From positions 38,952-102,951 of the forward strand of contig DDKS01000033.1 of assembly GCA_002340095.1 (NCBI GenBank): 64,000 bases of DNA, given 5' to 3'. This stretch comes from Betaproteobacteria bacterium UBA2592. Its GTDB lineage: Bacteria; Pseudomonadota; Gammaproteobacteria; Burkholderiales; Rhodocyclaceae. The first letter of the stretch is position 1. Every line of letters starts with the position of its first letter. The notes under the pieces were generated by a model. The model did no database searches. It had not been told where the DNA came from and saw only the letters and a list, made by a program, of their open reading frames with translations. A program made the translations under genes and the position numbers. Shown piece by piece: positions 63,099 to 64,000 of this stretch.

Positions 63099-63974
63099 AT
63101 GGATCGAACCCTGCGCGCAGCCTTGCTCAAGCTGCATGGCCAACAAGCCCTGCCGGCCAGCTATTTCACCGCCGCTCAGCGCAGCGCTCTGGATCGCTTT
63201 GCCCGGCAGACAGGAGCGGTAATCTGCCAGCGTCAGGGGCGCGGTGATGTTTACCGTGTCAGCGATCCGCGACTATTCGATATCCACCTGAGCGCACTCT
63301 CCCCCCAAGTCGGGATGCTGGCCACGGACGACCTGCCGCTGCGGGCGCAACACATCGCCCACGCGCGCGACAGCAAAGCGCGCAATCATCAGCATGAGTG
63401 CTACTACCCCTTGCTCAAGGCCGTTGGCGAAAAGGTTCTCTGGCGGCAAGGCGAACACGGGAGCGAACTGCCACTCAGCCAGCTCACGCACCACTTCGGG
63501 GCTGCCAGCCTGCGCATTGAAACTGACGACACCTGGCAAAGTAGGCAGCCGCTCTGGCTGGTGGAGAACCAGGCACTGTTTGATCGCACGGATTGGCTGC
63601 CAGCAGGAACGCAAGCCACCCTGCTGTACTACGGCGGACAGCTTGATGGCCGGCTGCTCGCCTGGTTGGGGCAGCGCCCGCGTGCCAGCCGTGTCGTACT
63701 GTTCCCGGACTATGACGGTGTGGGGCTGGCCAATTTCGCGCGACTCTTTGCGCAGCTTGGCGACACTTGCGAATGCTGGCTGATGCCCGACTGGCAAAGC
63801 AAGCTGGCACGCTATGGCAGCCAGCGGCTCTGGCAGGATACGCTTCGGGAGTTCACCAGTGCCGTTCCACAGTTGCCTGACTATCTGGGTCCGTTAACCG
63901 AACAAATGCGCCAATCCGGACTGGCGCTCGAACAAGAAGCGGTCTGGCTATCGGCTCCGGAAGGGTCGTTGTAG
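63099..63974 (+). CDS. jetD: Wadjet nuclease subunit JetD (Toprim)
   Basis: A 291-residue protein with an N-terminal helical DNA-binding part and a C-terminal Toprim domain. The acidic residues appear in LWLVENQALFDR and VVLFPDYDGVGLANFARL, with the DxD-type DYDG motif. JetD cuts the DNA held by JetABC. The short length and lack of a DUF3322 arm point away from type I Wadjet. All four jet genes are complete within the window; what follows is cut off. Confidence 0.87.
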   Translation: MDRTLRAALLKLHGQQALPASYFTAAQRSALDRFARQTGAVICQRQGRGDVYRVSDPRLFDIHLSALSPQVGMLATDDLPLRAQHIAHARDSKARNHQHECYYPLLKAVGEKVLWRQGEHGSELPLSQLTHHFGAASLRIETDDTWQSRQPLWLVENQALFDRTDWLPAGTQATLLYYGGQLDGRLLAWLGQRPRASRVVLFPDYDGVGLANFARLFAQLGDTCECWLMPDWQSKLARYGSQRLWQDTLREFTSAVPQLPDYLGPLTEQMRQSGLALEQEAVWLSAPEGSL

Positions 63975-64000
63975 ACGATAAAACCCCCCTGGTGTGTGTT

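Noticed and set aside
58473..63974. MukBEF chromosome condensin instead of Wadjet
   Set aside because: The fourth gene is a Toprim nuclease, JetC is shorter than MukB, and a defence-type gene lies upstream, all of which fit JetABCD.

Overview
The window is GC-rich chromosomal DNA from a beta-proteobacterium. The order tRNA-Gln/prs/rplY/pth/ychF, a NifA/sigma-54-type nifV promoter heading nifV-cysE-nifW-nifZ-nifM, and a Sia-type signalling operon together suggest a diazotroph of the Rhodocyclales (Azospira/Azonexus/Dechloromonas-like). The genus is inference; no 16S rRNA is present.

Layout. 1-2160: end of a heptosyltransferase gene, a small NTF2-like gene and a phosphomannomutase gene with a strong terminator. 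2265-16412: a complete type III-A CRISPR-Cas locus: CARF ring nuclease, cas10, csm2, csm3, csm4, csm5, csx16, can2/card1 and cas6. It runs directly into a 13-repeat array whose first repeat encodes the end of Cas6. A PcfJ-like gene on the other strand follows, then cas2-cas1-cas2. The same 12-bp palindrome lies upstream of both cas transcription units. 16493-25716: alaS, a solute-binding protein, a lipoprotein, a DEAD-box helicase, a PP2C phosphatase, an HDOD protein and a hydroxypyruvate isomerase-like gene. 25815-30164: cobalamin adenosyltransferase and the nif accessory operon. 30185-31982: an IS3-type transposase remnant and hipBA. 32071-39870: ychF, pth, rplY, prs, tRNA-Gln, ispE, lolB, a TPR protein and mutM. 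39950-46934: a dynamin-like GTPase, a response regulator, rep, a DUF4197 protein and gluQRS. 46902-50648: siaABCD (read right to left). 50714-54697: cardiolipin synthase, an EEP hydrolase, a BLUF photoreceptor protein, nadA and a rhodanese. 54785-56479: glnA with two NtrC sites, a sigma-54 promoter and a terminator. 56665-63974: a defence island with a DUF262/HNH protein followed by a four-gene Wadjet (JetABCD) operon.

How it works together. In the type III-A locus, Cas6 should cut the array transcript and the Csm complex should bind target RNA. The Cas10 palm (GGDD intact) should then make cyclic oligoadenylate that activates the Can2/Card1 nuclease. Two further proteins (the NE0113-family CARF protein and Csx16) look like ring nucleases that switch the signal off. 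At the right end, the DUF262/HNH protein and the condensin-like Wadjet complex add protection against modified DNA and plasmids. The nif operon and glnA carry the expected nitrogen-control signals. Most other genes are housekeeping. No stretch longer than about 300 bases lacks a gene, apart from the CRISPR array.
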